Source of the DNA: Mya arenaria
Taxonomy: Eukaryota > Mollusca > Bivalvia > Myida > Myidae
NCBI RefSeq assembly: GCF_026914265.1
Contig: NC_069135.1
Location: forward strand, 26,268,167 to 26,332,166
Reading direction: 5' to 3'
Length of the DNA: 64,000 nt
The position numbers and the translations under genes were made by a program. The notes beneath the pieces were generated by a model. It saw nothing but the letters and a program-made list of their open reading frames with translations, did not search any database and was not told where the DNA came from. Shown in pieces: positions 51,374 through 63,679 of the stretch. Numbering within the stretch: position 1 is the first letter of the stretch; each line of letters starts with the position of its first letter.

Positions 51374-54300
51374 ATGAAAATCACCAAAGTACTTTTTAGG
51401 ACTAAGAAAATTGTATGTGGAATTTCTGGAGGGGTTGACAGCGCAGTGTCTGCTCTCTTATTGAAACTAAAAGGTAAGCAAAGTTTAGGCATTTAGGTTG
51501 ATGCCATTCGGATATTAACAATCGGACAAAGACAGATAAATGTGCCATTATTTCAAGTGAACAAAAGATTTATGACAATAATGCCCAAGACCGCATTGGC
51601 CGTAACTTAGTTGGAGCTTTTCGGGCTGAGCTGACTGGTAGTCTAAAATAATAGACGTGTTATACGGGATTCTTCCAATCCCTAACGTCTAAACGGGAAT
51701 GTGCAAAAAACGGGGGTGTTTTAAAAATATTGAAATTGTTTTAAGTGAAGTATTTTATGGTTGAAATTGATCATAAAGAGTTATTTTCATATTTTGTTAT
51801 GTAAGTGAAATGTTATTTTGCACTAAACAAGCATTTAATGCATTAAAACAAGTTGTTTACCTTTCCAATAAAACGAAAGTTGACTGACACAGATAACAAT
51901 TATGCGAAGGGGAACAACTCGATACAATCGTAATAACTCGGCCTCCTCCAACAAAGCTTCGAGATAGACCTCGTTATACAATCGTGACAACTCGGTCATG
52001 GCTGAAATGTTCCGAGCGATTTAAAACTGTGCCCTGAAGCCTTGCAGGTGCCCTTCATGTATATATCGTTATGTTTTGACAGAATGAAATGAAGAAAAGC
52101 CGTCAAATTCATAATTATAAGTTGGATAAAAAAAAAATTGTGTACGGAACTAATATAAAATAACATTATCTGGTAATATTTCTTGTTTTTATGATATTTT
52201 ATAGACGCTATATGCTTTAACCCGGAATCCTGATCGGAACAACTACCCACTTTCGATACTAAACAATTTGTACGTGAAGGATTTGCCATATCAAAAATCT
52301 AAAAAAATCCGTCAACGTACAATTATTTGGACTAAGCTGACTGGATAGCAGATTCTTACCCTTGCACAATTTACTCCTTCCTACAAGGTTTAGGAAAAAC
52401 AGAAATACTATTCTTCAGCTCCTGTCGGTACTTGAAGATTGGACAGAGGCGATAGATAAAGATTTGCAGGTTGACACAGTTTATTTGGATTTCAGTAAAG
52501 CGTTCGATAGTGTACCGCATCGTAGACTTCTGAAGAAGGTGGAATCATATGGAATATCAGGGAAAATACTAGTTTGGCTTCAAAGTTTCCTGAGTGATCG
52601 CTTGCAACGTGTTGTATTGAATGGCCATAAATCAAACTGGAATTCAGTTATATCCGGAATACCTCAAGGATCTGTCCTGGGACCAATTTTATTTATAATC
52701 ATTGTAAACAATCTACCTGATGTAGTAAGAAGTATATGTAAGATGTTTGCTGATGACTGCAAAATTTATACTCCTCTTTCTTCGAGAGTGGATCAACAAC
52801 ATCTTCAAGAAGATATAGATAACCTGTGTCAATGGAGTAAGGACTGGCTTTTAAAATTTAATGTGCAGAAGTGTAAAGTAGTTTCTTTTGGTCGCAAAAG
52901 AGTTGACACCGACTACCATATGACTGACAGAGATGGAAATATACAACAGCTTACAAGGGAAGACTCTGAGAAGGATTTAGGAGTACTTTTTACTGAAAGT
53001 TGAGTTTTGAAAAGCACATCAGTAATACTTTGAACAAAGCCAACATGATTATTGGATTAATAAGAAGAAAGTTTACTCATATTGACAATACTCTATTCCT
53101 GACCTTATACAAATCACTGGTCAGATTGCATCTGGATTATGGAAACCTGATATATTTCCCAATAACAAAGAAGTGTAAACAGATGATTGAAAACGCTCAG
53201 AGAAGAGCAACTAGATTAATTCCGGACTTGAGGGGATTGACTTACAACGATCGCCTACGAGAATTAAACCTCCCATCTTTAGACTTTGGAAGGAAAAGAT
53301 TCGACATGATTCAAGTGTTTAGAAAAGTACACAATATTGATGACATTAGTATGACAACATTTTTCACCTTTGCTGACAATAGTGGTACCAGAGGACACAA
53401 TTTGAAATTATTTAAACCTAAAGCAAGGAAATCATTACGTCAAAATTCTTTCGGCAATCGTATAATTTCAACTTGGAATAATTTGCCATAAGAATTAGTG
53501 AACACCACATCTGTGAATGCCTTCAAGGCAGGTCTTGATAAACTTTGGAAAAACAAACGGTTTGATACTTCTGAAGTATATTAAGTCATACCGAAGGCGG
53601 AGAACTTACAGACGAAGCAGTTTAAAGGTATTTACTAGCCTTTTAGGGCTAAAGAAGTTCCCTAGACGACAAAAGTGATTACCGGGCCCTGATTTCTCAA
53701 ATTATCTTAAACCTAACATACTTAAAAGAAGCTTATTTTGTCTCGCTAAATTTCTTATTTTCACGTGATTTACATGAATAAAACACAGCTTTTTGTGATA
53801 GCCAGACAGATAACTTCAATTAACAATAAAAAAACTTTAAAAACAGTAAAAATTTCACAAATTATAGCAGAACAAAAATAAAGTCCACCTAAGTGGCCGT
53901 CAATGAGTCTTTTGACGATTTTTAGACTATGGCAGACTCGAGACAGGGATACACATGAAATGTCAAAATAATAAAAAAAAGTATCCCTGATCACTCATTA
54001 TTGTAGCTAAACAAAAATAGTGAGCTCAGCTTAATCGCGTTATAACAGACTTAAGTAGTTTCGAGAAAATGGCCCCTGTTTAGCAGCAGGTCCTTCTCCC
54101 ATGTTTGTGAACTACTACTTTTACAGTATTAGTTAGTTAGTAAAGCATTGAAAAAAAAAAATTGAAGAAAAGATAACCAACAAGCTCTATCAACAGAGCT
54201 TACAAGACATCTGGTTAGTACCAATAAACCCTACAGCGGTTGTATTTAGCAGAAGCCATACTAATCCAAATAATTGTATCTTGTTAGATCTTTTTTTACG

Positions 54301-57300
54301 ATTTTTGATATGGCAAATCCTTCATGTACAAATTGTTTGGTACCAAAAGTGGGTAGTTATTCCGATCGCGATTCTGGGTTAAAGCATATTGCGTCTATAA
54401 AACATCATAAAATTAAAACAAGAAATATTACCAGATAATGCTAATTTAAGTTAGGTCAGTACTAAAAAAAAAAGAATATCCAACAAATTAGTATGAGTTT
54501 ATTGTGTTTTTCTTCATTATACTGTCAAAACATAATGATATATTTATGAAGGGCACCTGCAAGGCTGCTGTTCACAGTTTTGCAACAATCGGAACACCTC
54601 AGCCATGGCCTAATTGTTACGATTGTATTTACGAGGTCTATTTCAAAGCTTGCCAGAGATGGTCGAGTTGTCAAAATTGGCATAATTGTTGTCTGTGTCA
54701 GTCAGGTTTCTTTTATTAGAAAGGTAAATTCTGTGTTTTAAAGCATTTAAAGCTTGTTATGTGCAAAATATCTTTGAACTTACATGGTAAAATATTAATA
54801 TAAACCTTTAACATCTATTTCAAACATAAAATACTTCTCTAAATACATTTTTAATACTTTTCAAAAAAACCCTGTTTTTGCACAAACCTGTTTAGACCTT
54901 AGGGATTGGAAGAATCCAGTGTAACACATCTTTTATTTTAGACTAAAGCCATACAGGAACTTGAGTAAGCCTGAATAAACAAAATTTATGCCAGGCTTGT
55001 TCAAGATCTAAAATTCATGCATCTTATATTCTAGCAGGGCTTGTTACAATATTCAAAGCCAAGTAGTTCTGCAAGGATTACGGCTGGTTGATCTAAAAGA
55101 TCAATATTTATTACTGTACTTTATAATATGCTAGGTTACACCTATTTTAATATCTTGGTTCTAGGCTATGATGTCCATGGGCTGTTTATGAAAAATTGGG
55201 ACTCTGCCAATGAGCATGGTGTTTGCATCGCAGATGAAGACCGGGAGTACGCTCAGTTTGTGTGTAGCCACCTTGGTATTCCCTTCCACGAGGTCAACTT
55301 TGTGAAGAAATACTGGAATGAGGTGTTCAGGTCTGTGACTTGTCATTTTACATGTACATATAACATGACATTGTAATCATAACATTTTGATGTATCTTTG
55401 ATTATTGCCAATGGCATGGCAAACTAGAATAAGATTTTTTTATGTGTATTATGTATGTGATGGCAAAATATATATTTTAGATGTGCACTACAATTAGTGG
55501 TTTCTATAAGGTATTCAGCACAATTTTGAAATTTAGTATTTTGGAAGAACTTTTTTTTATTTAACAATGTGGTGAAGATTAAATTTAAATAATGACTGAA
55601 TTATGTATACAATAAATTTCATTGTCCAAATTTAGTGCCTTTCTTCAAGATCTGCAGCAAGGGAAGACTCCAAATCCAGATGTGCTGTGTAATAAGTATA
55701 TCAAGTTTGATGCTTTCTTCAAATATGCCACGGAGTCACTTGGGGCTGATGCAATAGCTACGGGCCATTATGTGAGATCCAGTGCAGGCTATGATCTGGA
55801 TAATATAGATCCAAAAAAGGGTACTCTAAGTCTAATAAAATCTTAATAGTTGTGAAGTTCTCTCTCTGTTTTTCTACACCTGAGCCCATGTTTAGGAACA
55901 GGCTTAAGTATGATTTCGTACTGAAAACTACAAATCTTCATGAAAATGCTTTAACTGAGTTTGAGCCTAACTTGAGACTTAAAATCATGGGCTCTGACCA
56001 ATAAAGTCTTTATCATGGATGCATGTTTTAGAATAGTATAAACAGTTTAAATACTAAAAAAACGATTTTTGTAAAAAAAAATGGAATAGTTTTATGTGAT
56101 TTGAAATGTGAGGCTATATTATTTGAAAAGTTTTGCATAACTGTTATTGTGATTTGCCTTGAAGAGCATGAAGCAAACGTGTTGGCAAATAAAATGGAAC
56201 GTGATGTAATCTATATTTCATTTGTAATTTTTCTGCAACAGCACACTTTTAGTGTTTGAGATATATTTCATATATACACATGTATGTATAATTTTTTATG
56301 AAATTTCATTCAAGTTGTATTTCTTTACAGGGGTGAACCTTCTCAAAGCTAGAGATCCGCTGAAATGCCAGACCCTATTTTTGTCCCAAATTTCCCAGAA
56401 TGCTTTACAGAGGGCATTGTTTCCTATTGGTGACATGATAAAGTCTGATGTCAAACAGATTGCAAGGGATTATGGGATGGAAAAAGTTGCCAATAAACGA
56501 GAGGTTGGATGGTTTCAAGTGAAATAATTATTTATGTAGTAAAAATAATAATTAAGTAATGATAATAATTATTATAATGATAATAATAATTTGAGTAATA
56601 ATAATAATGTTAATAAATATATTATAGACAACTTCCCTTGGTTTACACCAGTACTGAGTTCTCCATATTCATTTATTGCACAGTTATACCCTTTAAATGG
56701 CGACCACCAGACACAGTAGTTACTGGTACCAACTTAACGTCCAATATGACACAGCGGGGTATATGCATTGGACTTTTCACACCTGAAGCAAAGCATAGTG
56801 CTTTATGGAGTAAATCAATGATTTGTATATTATTTATACATGCAGTTCTTGATACACCTTACATAAGTTTTGGATTGTTTCTGTGTTTGTCTAGAGTGTG
56901 GGGATCTGTTTCATCGGCAAGAGGAACTTCAAGGACTTCACAGATGAATACATGGAGCCCAGGCTGGGCAACTTTATCAACCTTGAAACTGGAGAAAACA
57001 TGGGGCCACATAAAGGTAATACATGCAGTAGAATAGTACCAGTGTTCCAGCCAGAGGCCTAAATAGCAGGGTGGTGCACCCCACTGCCCTTTTCCAACAC
57101 CCTACTGCCTTTTCACTACACCCTGCTTTTTGTTAATTTTAAGAATTTAGCATGAAAATATTAATTATACATACTTTTGACACTAAAGTAAAGATAACAG
57201 CTAAGGTATTCATAGCAAACTATTAGTATTGAAAGTAGCTACAATGCCTACGCAATAAGAATTGAACAATTACCCTTGCAGGTGCCCCATTAAGGCTCAT

Positions 57301-60300
57301 TCAGCGCACATCAAAAGTACCATTCTGACCTAGCACCATGCCCTTTCTAATCCTGGCTGGAGCACTGTAGTGCCTTACAATGAGGCACTGTCTTATCAAC
57401 ACACATATTGTATGATAGCCTTGTTCAAATTCATATTTCTGAGAAGTTGTACTATATATTTCGAAACTTGTCTTTATTGGTCTGACAGTTAAAGGCAAAG
57501 TATAACTTCAATTCTTTTTTTCATATTCTCTCAATATTTCACTGAAACTCTTGATCTTAATATTTCGTTGAACTTATGTTGATAAGATGTCCTTGTGTAT
57601 GTCTATAATTATAATACAGAATAATGAAAATAACAGGTGTCTGTAAAGTTCATGGACAGTAAATATAAATTGTTAGCATAATGTACCAGCTACGCTCCAG
57701 TGACCTGCTATCTACAAACACTTCAACATGTAAACATGATCTTTTTGTCACAAAATATACCATTATAGAATACAATTGTACCATATTGGAGGAAGTTTTC
57801 TTTGTTATTGTTCATGCAATAATTTGTATATCATAGCGAAAGCCATGCAATTAGTTGCGTCTGGATAAATTACAACATTATTACAATATTGTCATGCTAC
57901 TAATTGCATTGTATGCTTGACAATATGGTATAACAATGGTTTTATTCCAAACTATTGTGATTGAATTTTTACATGTATGTGAATATATAATTTTAATAAC
58001 TTGGCTAATTGTTGCAGTAATTTTAATAGCACTTGTGGCATAATTATATTCCCTGCTTTTTTTATTTCAGGTTTTTATGCATACACGATGGGACAGAAGT
58101 CCCAAATAGGCGGCTTGGGAGTTGGAATGTTCATCGCCCACAAAGACACTGACACTAATGATATATATGTGGTGGGTATTTGTTTTGTAAGATTTTTATT
58201 CTTTTCCATAGGGTACATGTAGTTTTAAACCAAAAATGTCAATATTAAAATCATGGTTTTATTGAGTTTTTCTATTTTTTTCAAAACAATAAAGACATAT
58301 TTTTGTTTGACTGCATCAGAAGGTTCAACTTTGGTCTCTTTGTTTACAAATGATGTTTTCTGCTTCTCACAGAGTGGTTTTGGGCTAAGGCAGAAAAGCT
58401 TTACCTAGCCTTATATAATTAATAGTTGGTTTCTACCAAATAAATGATGTCTGGGGTTGCACTCATGAAAGATCTTGGTGTGTGTGTTTTTGAGGTAGTA
58501 AAATTTTCCCTTTTTATATGCCCGAAGGGTCGTATTATGTTATGGCCTCCATCGTCTGTCCGTCTGTTAGCAATTCCGTGTCCGGGCCATAACTTGGTAA
58601 CTAATAAAGCGATTTTCAAATAACTTTATACAAATCATCACTACATTAAAAGGATGTGTCGCGCGCAATTCCCAGGTCCATACCTCAAAGACTAGAATCA
58701 CCATGGGGGTGCGTTAGCAAATCCGTGTCCGGACCACAACTTGGTCACTAATAAAGTCATTTTCAAATAACTTAATACAAAGCATCATTACATTAAAAGG
58801 ATGTGTCGCGCGCAATTTCCAGGTCCATACCTCAAACACTAGAATCACCATGGGGGGGGGGGGGACATTAGCAATTCCATGTCCAGGCCATAACTGGGTC
58901 ACTACTAAAGCAATTTTCAAATAACTTTATACAAATCATCTCTACATTAAAAGGATTTGTCAAGCATGCTTTTCAGGTCCGTACCTCAAAGGCTAATTTC
59001 ACTGGGGGGCGTTAGCAATTCCGTGTCCGGGCCATAACTTGGTAACTAATAAAGCGATTTTCAAATAACTTTATACAAATCATCACTACATTAAAAGGAT
59101 GTGTCGCGCGCAATTTCCAGGTCCATACCTCAAAGACTAGAATCACCATGGGGGTGCGTTAGCAAATCCGTGTCCGGGCCACAACTTGGTCACTAATAAA
59201 GTCATTTTCAAATAACTTTATACAAAGCATCATTACATTAAAAGGATGTGTCGCGCGCAATTTTCAATTATTCTATGTTGTAAAAAAATACTGTTGAACA
59301 AAGGTTTTTATTAGCACTGCTAACTTAAGTATCATTAAAGTTTCAATATTGAAGTTTAAGCCTTTGTTGTAAACACTTCACACCTAGTAAGCAGTATACT
59401 AGCATAACCTAAATGTTTATTAAAGACCTCAAGCCGAATCTTCTTCGGGCGTATAATGCTCCGTTTCGCGGTGCTCTTGTTTACATTTATTTTAAAAACC
59501 ATCTACTTTTCATATTTCACACTGTATTTTCATATCTGTGTACGTGTTTGTTTTTCTTTAAATTAAACTAAAAAAATAACCATTTTCTACGAAGTTAAAC
59601 ATTTAGCATAAGGTGCTATATGAGGTCTAACTCATGATAAATATGTGCAGGGGTAAAAACAAGCAGCAGTCCCCAAACCCTTCTTTTGTTATATGTTTGC
59701 CTGGCTTACAGGATGGTACTCAAAATTTGAATTTGTCAGGTCTGGGTTTGTTAAGTTTCTGTGAGCCAGGTGCATGTATTTATGTAGAAACTTGGGGACA
59801 TTAAGAACACTGAGGGAGTCCGAGAATCCTTAATTTGGGCCTGAACTTTCAACAATACTTTTCAGCTGGTTCATTTTGGTTGTCATTGTATTCCTGTCAA
59901 TTGCTGGAATCATTCAATTTTATTAGCTTTAAAATTTGTAGTTTTCTTCAACAATGGCCAGATAGTTCAGAACTTCATTACAGTTAACAAAGTGATTAAT
60001 GACATTGTTGTTAACTTTCAAATTGCTACTGCTCTGAAAGTTTAATAGATACATTGTGATCTGCAGTGTTCCGAACAATATTTGAGATGACTGTTTCAGC
60101 TGTACTTGTTTTATTTCAATATATTAACTCGCCGCTGACCTTTCCAGTTAGTGTCTAACACTGACTACCTGCTGTCCTTGCAATTGAGCTTAAATAAAAA
60201 AGAATATGAATTACAAACAATAGAAATCTTTCATATTCTTTTTCTTCCAGGTGCCTGGCACAGACCATCCAGCCCTATTTGTACAGACTATATTCACGGA

Positions 60301-60622
60301 AGAATGTCACTGGATAAACAAACCGCCTCGACAACTTCTCACCGACCAAATGTACAACTGCGAGTTCAAATACCAGCATGTTTCACTGAGTGGACGTAAA
60401 CTCAACTGTACGCTGACATTGAGTGGGGGGAATTCTGTGATAGTGTCTGTAGATCAGCCGATAAGAGCAATAGTTCCTGGACAGTTTGCCGTGTTTTATG
60501 ACGGTGACGTGTGTCTAGGAAGTGGTAAAATTCGAAAAACTGGACCCAGCATGTATACTATGGGTGAAAGGAGTAGATTGCCACAGTATTTGGACATTGC
60601 AGTGGGAGCCTCTGGCTCCTAG
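51374..60622 (+). CDS. TRMU: Mitochondrial tRNA-specific 2-thiouridylase (TRMU/MTU1, MnmA family), 7 exons
   Basis: ATP-dependent enzyme that puts the 2-thio group on the wobble uridine of mitochondrial tRNA-Lys, -Glu and -Gln, using sulfur relayed from the cysteine desulfurase. Exons: 51374-51473, 55165-55330, 55636-55820, 56331-56503, 56895-57015, 58071-58171, 60251-60622. All phases join, giving about 405 residues (human 421). Exon 1 carries the PP-loop SGGVDSAV. Exon 2 reads GVFMKNWD-like [14 protein letters not shown]. Exon 3 has [16 protein letters not shown] with the first catalytic Cys, and ADAIATGHY. Exon 5 has [14 protein letters not shown] with the second catalytic Cys. Exon 6 has [12 protein letters not shown], and exon 7 has TDHPALF and the C-terminal barrel ending GASGS. 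The ATG at 51374 gives an N-terminus ([16 protein letters not shown]) slightly longer than human and basic, which fits a short mitochondrial presequence. AATAAA is at 60,645-60,650. Intron 1 is swollen to 3.7 kb by mobile elements. Confidence 0.96.
51639..52334 (-). mobile_element. Mutator-like non-autonomous DNA element, copy 1 (696 bp)
   Basis: The ends are inverted: TAGTCTAAAATAATAGACG at the left and, read from the other end, TAGTCCAAATAATTGTACG. The insert is flanked by a perfect 10-bp direct repeat AGCTGACTGG (51629-51638 and 52335-52344). A 9-10-bp target duplication with variable sequence is the hallmark of Mutator-like elements; no transposase is encoded. It is homologous to the element at 54,262-54,945 and to the partial copy at 24,700-25,229, in reverse orientation to both. 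It lies in TRMU intron 1. Confidence 0.8.
52345..53685 (+). mobile_element. 5'-truncated non-LTR (LINE) retrotransposon in TRMU intron 1
   Basis: Reverse transcriptase from about 52,365 ([14 protein letters not shown]) through [28 protein letters not shown] and the catalytic [10 protein letters not shown], ending in frame at 53,003. The protein continues in another frame from 53,000 ([20 protein letters not shown], then [19 protein letters not shown]) to WNNLP near 53,491, and further as [14 protein letters not shown] to about 53,583. So there is at least one frameshift and one in-frame stop near 53,490. The 3' tail (about 53,584-53,685) lacks a clear poly(A). The family differs from the LINE at 44 kb (FADD rather than YADD box, different thumb), with the style of CR1/L2/Rex-like RTs. 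It lies on the same strand as TRMU, inside an intron, and is inactive. Confidence 0.85.
53684..54082. mobile_element. Short inverted-repeat element in TRMU intron 1
   Basis: The left end GGGCCCTGATTTCTCAAATT pairs with the right end TTTCGAGAAAATGGCCCCTG, with AT-rich sequence between. It lies directly between the LINE tail and the second Mutator-like element. Target duplication not resolved. Confidence 0.5.
54262..54945 (+). mobile_element. Mutator-like non-autonomous DNA element, copy 2 (684 bp)
   Basis: Same family as 51,639-52,334 but in the opposite orientation. It starts TAATCCAAATAATTGTATC and ends ATTTTAGACTA, and is bounded by a perfect 9-bp direct repeat AAGCCATAC (54253-54261 and 54946-54954). 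It shares with copy 1 the internal motif GGATTGGAAGAATCC and a ~200-bp central section that the 24.7-kb copy lacks. Open frames inside it are not conserved between copies and are not taken as genes. Confidence 0.8.
57045..57369. mobile_element. Short inverted-repeat element (CAGTG ends) in TRMU intron 5
   Basis: The left end CAGTGTTCCAGCCAGAGGCC pairs with the right end AATCCTGGCTGGAGCACTG. The interior repeats 'caccctgcccttt' blocks. A related copy lies at about 345-655 (ends AAACTAGAGAGTAATGGGAG and CTTTCTAAAACCTGGCTAAA). The CAGTG terminus suggests hAT, but no convincing 8-bp target duplication is seen (TAGTAC on the left, TAGTGC on the right). Confidence 0.5.
58515..59460. mobile_element. 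Short element with central ~147-bp minisatellite in TRMU intron 6
   Basis: The ends are roughly inverted: TATATGCCCGAAGGGTCGTA at the left and TTCTTCGGGCGTATAATGC at the right. The core is about five tandem units, each starting GTTAGCAATTCCGTGTCCG and passing through AAAAGGATGTGTCGCGCGCA (starts near 58,565, 58,713, 58,866, 59,010, 59,160). Inverted ends around a central minisatellite recall bivalve Pearl-type elements, but the class is not settled. Confidence 0.6.
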
Positions 60623-60650
60623 TTGTGTTACAATGGTGTTTATAAATAAA

Positions 60651-62900
60651 ACAATTACTTATTAAAGTGTTTATTGATCTTTTTTCTTCTCTTTACAATA
60701 CTTGATTTTGACTGACTCAGTGATCAAGACAAAAGCACCTTGGAGTGAGCACCACTGTCTGTTTTAAGAAAAAAATGAGCATAACTTGACAATAAAAGGC
60801 CATCATGGTTCTCTTCTTTCCAAGGGCCACTAAAACTCTTAGTCAATAATGTAACTGTGTCTATATTTGTTCAATTTTCACCAATTTTGTTCAGCTCGAT
60901 TGTCGAGAAGGCTTTATAGAATCGCACACAAATCTGTTTTCTGAACAGCCTTTAGAACAATGTAGGTAAGGGAAGTTGGTGATGAATCAGATCCGCACTT
61001 TTTTAAAAGAGGATTTGTTTTAAAGATAGGGTCGGTCTGGCTGGATTGGCGCAAATGGGCATTGTCAGTCCTGTTGGACTTGGAAGCAAAAAGGGTAAAG
61101 GCATAGTTTGAACAAGTAGATACTAAGACCGGGGTCAATATTTTGAGTCAATGACAAGGTGCTTCCTGAAACCTATACCACTACACCATGCACATTCTCA
61201 CTTGAAAGAACGACGCTTGGTGATATATCTTCTGATTTCAATGACTTATAGTACTACATGTACTTGTATTTCTATATCTAAAATAACTAAAATTAATCTT
61301 TTTTAACATTTTTATTTCATTTTTTTTCTTCAATTTTTAGACATGATTATAAATGGTCAAATATCACTAACAGAAAACTATACATTTGAAATTTTCTCAA
61401 ATTATGAGACATAAAATACATTTGATAAATTATTCAATAAATTTATAATACAATATGTTTATGATCTATCACAAAGAGCGAATAAAATGGCAGTACATGT
61501 ATACAGATAAGTATACATTGTCATAAAAAACCCAGTTAATACTGGATCATACTCTTTTTACGAATGACGGATTAAACTATTAATCTACTCGTATAAATGA
61601 AAATGGATGTTCAAAATCGTACAATGTTCAATTGTAAGATACAAAGCAAGAGATATAGGGACTGTTTCAGGCTATTTAAGGTCACAAATTAGTTCTTATT
61701 TGCACATGTTTTCAATTTCTTCAAGAGTAACAGTGTTCAGATTGAGAACAACAGTATTTAGATCATTAAATATTTTCTGTTAACACTGCTTTCAATTATG
61801 AGACTCTTGGGTTGTTGCAATATCTGATAATAAATATAATAACAAAAATACATGTAAAAGAATTCCGGTCATTTCTGTAATCAAATAAGTTCATACTGTA
61901 TATATACATGTGTTGTATTACAATGCTTTCAGATATATGAAAAAAGTCACATTTATTACAGACTTATGACACAGTCTCGAATTTAAGCACAAAAATATAA
62001 TGTAAATCACATAGAACAATGTTCCCACATTTGCATTTGACCTAGGCTAGGCTTAACATTGCCCTATACTCTCCTACTCTAAATGTTTGTGTATTTTCAG
62101 CACCTTTTTTACTGGTGTGTAAAAAGAACTGCAACAAGAAGAAATAAGTCTTATGATAAATATGATGTAGGCAAGAATTATAACATCATAGCTCTTTTTG
62201 TGACCCAGAAAAAAATAGCAGGGCCATGGTGTAATGTGTTTTTTAAGCCATTTTCACTTTTAATGTAATTTACATATCACATATTTGATATGATGCTAAT
62301 AACTGCTAACTTAATAATGAACAATAAGACCGATTTCTACTTAACGCAATTCAAAAGAAAAAGATGAACTGTAGATTGTAAAATTCCATAAAGGTTTTAT
62401 TTTTGTGTTTTTTTTCTTGCTAATTAATTAAGACACATGTATATTTAAAACCTAGCAGAAATATCAACTTAGAGATGTCTGCATATGATAAAATGACAGC
62501 TTTGCAAATTAAAACTTTTCAAATTGGTAAAAACATCAAAATCAGGAATAAAGGACCTAGCAAAATTTAAACAATCTACAGTGTTTTTAAAGAACTGATG
62601 TATGGCATAAATACAATGTCTTGTGAAGAATCAGAATAACGTGTTTCAGATAAATTCATAGACTGAAATAACTGTGTGATAATTTGTGAAGATAAAGTGA
62701 AAAAAAGAGAACACTCAATTGTTTTAAAAGCTTCATTGAAGTTATGTCATAAATTTTAGTATTATGATTGCAAAGAATATTGAAAACTACTAACACTGCT
62801 GTAAATAAAAGTCTTCTGGTTTTGCATATTTTTTTCTTACATTTGTAGTTTATCATTTTTTGGGAAAAAATGCCATCTTAAAATTCAGCCCAAAATGCGA
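60651..62900. other. Intergenic space between converging TRMU and the minus-strand gene
   Basis: AT-rich sequence likely holding the long 3' UTR of the minus-strand gene. A tRNA-like minus-strand segment (GCATGGTGTAGTGGTATAGG at about 61,175-61,195) may be a SINE relic. No coding exon is seen. Confidence 0.5.
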
Positions 62901-62902
62901 AA

Positions 62903-63524
62903 CTACCAACTAAAGAAATATGCTAGCTCTTCTTCCTCTTTGCTTTGAAGGTCATTTCTATCGTCTTCCTTTTTCTTGTGGCGGGGCGGCTCCGATCTGA
63001 ACACAAGTTTTCTGCCAGTCTGAAAAGGGGGAAATTGGAAAGATTGTAACAAGCATATGTATATATATAATGGTGATGCTGGATAGTTGATCCTGTGTTA
63101 GACCTACTCATCAGCATTCACTCTCTATCATGTCTATGGTTGTTTGGCAAAAGGGTTGTAGTAAATACATTTGTACAGAAAATTAAGTTGTATCAAGAAT
63201 TTCACAAAAATAATTTTTGTAAACATTATGTCATGCTTAGTTATGTTTTCTGAGTGGGCCAAAGGAATGAGCACATTGTCTCCGGCAATGTGTGCACAAA
63301 GTTTAATTTGAATATCTTTAAAATCTTTTGAGTTATTTCCAAGGTTTTTGCACATCCATGCAAATTTTGAATCCTTACACACTTTTTCTCCTCACTTAAC
63401 ATACCTGTTTCTTTGGTTCTGCCTTTGCGCGCTCCAATGCTTTGCGTACACGCTCCTCCTGGTGTAACCGCTGCTGTTCCATCTTCTCCTCGCGCAGTTT
63501 CAACCGACGTTCCTTATCCTTGGC
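62903..63524 (-). CDS. Last two coding exons of a coiled-coil protein, possibly CFAP100-like (partial)
   Basis: Minus-strand gene entering from the right edge. The penultimate exon is 63405-63524 (acceptor CCTAG, donor GTATGT), phase 0 at both ends, 40 codons; it is Lys/Glu/Arg-rich and helical (AKDKERRLKLREEKMEQQRL, then ERVRKALERAKAEPKKQ). The last exon is 62903-63019 (acceptor TTTTCAG), 38 codons plus TAG, reading TGRKLVFRSEPPRHKKK and ending EEEELAYFFSW. The charged coiled coil followed by a TGRKLVFRSEPP-like tail resembles, from memory, C-termini of the CFAP100/CCDC37 (DUF4200) axonemal inner-arm proteins; this name is an inference. The two exons join cleanly, have proper splice sites and low ambiguity, so that they are coding is more certain than the name. 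The gene converges with TRMU, with about 2.3 kb between the two stop codons. Confidence 0.6.
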
Positions 63525-63679
63525 CTAGGATTAATATTTACATGTTAATGTTTAAACATCCCTAGATAATAAAAGTGGCATGTTCAGAACAATTTGTGCT
63601 CGAATATTTTCATCATTGTATCTCAATGACTTGCAAGATGATATACGTTAGCTTAATTCTATCAGTTTGATGTATCCTA

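Noticed and set aside
51639-54945. A single large element with ~700-bp inverted repeats carrying a reverse transcriptase
   Set aside because: Each arm has its own complete pair of ends and its own target duplication (10 bp and 9 bp, different sequences), so they are separate insertions and the RT between them is an independent LINE.
61070-61200. A tRNA gene on the minus strand
   Set aside because: An A-box-like GTGTAGTGGTATAGG is present but no full cloverleaf can be drawn; more likely a SINE relic.
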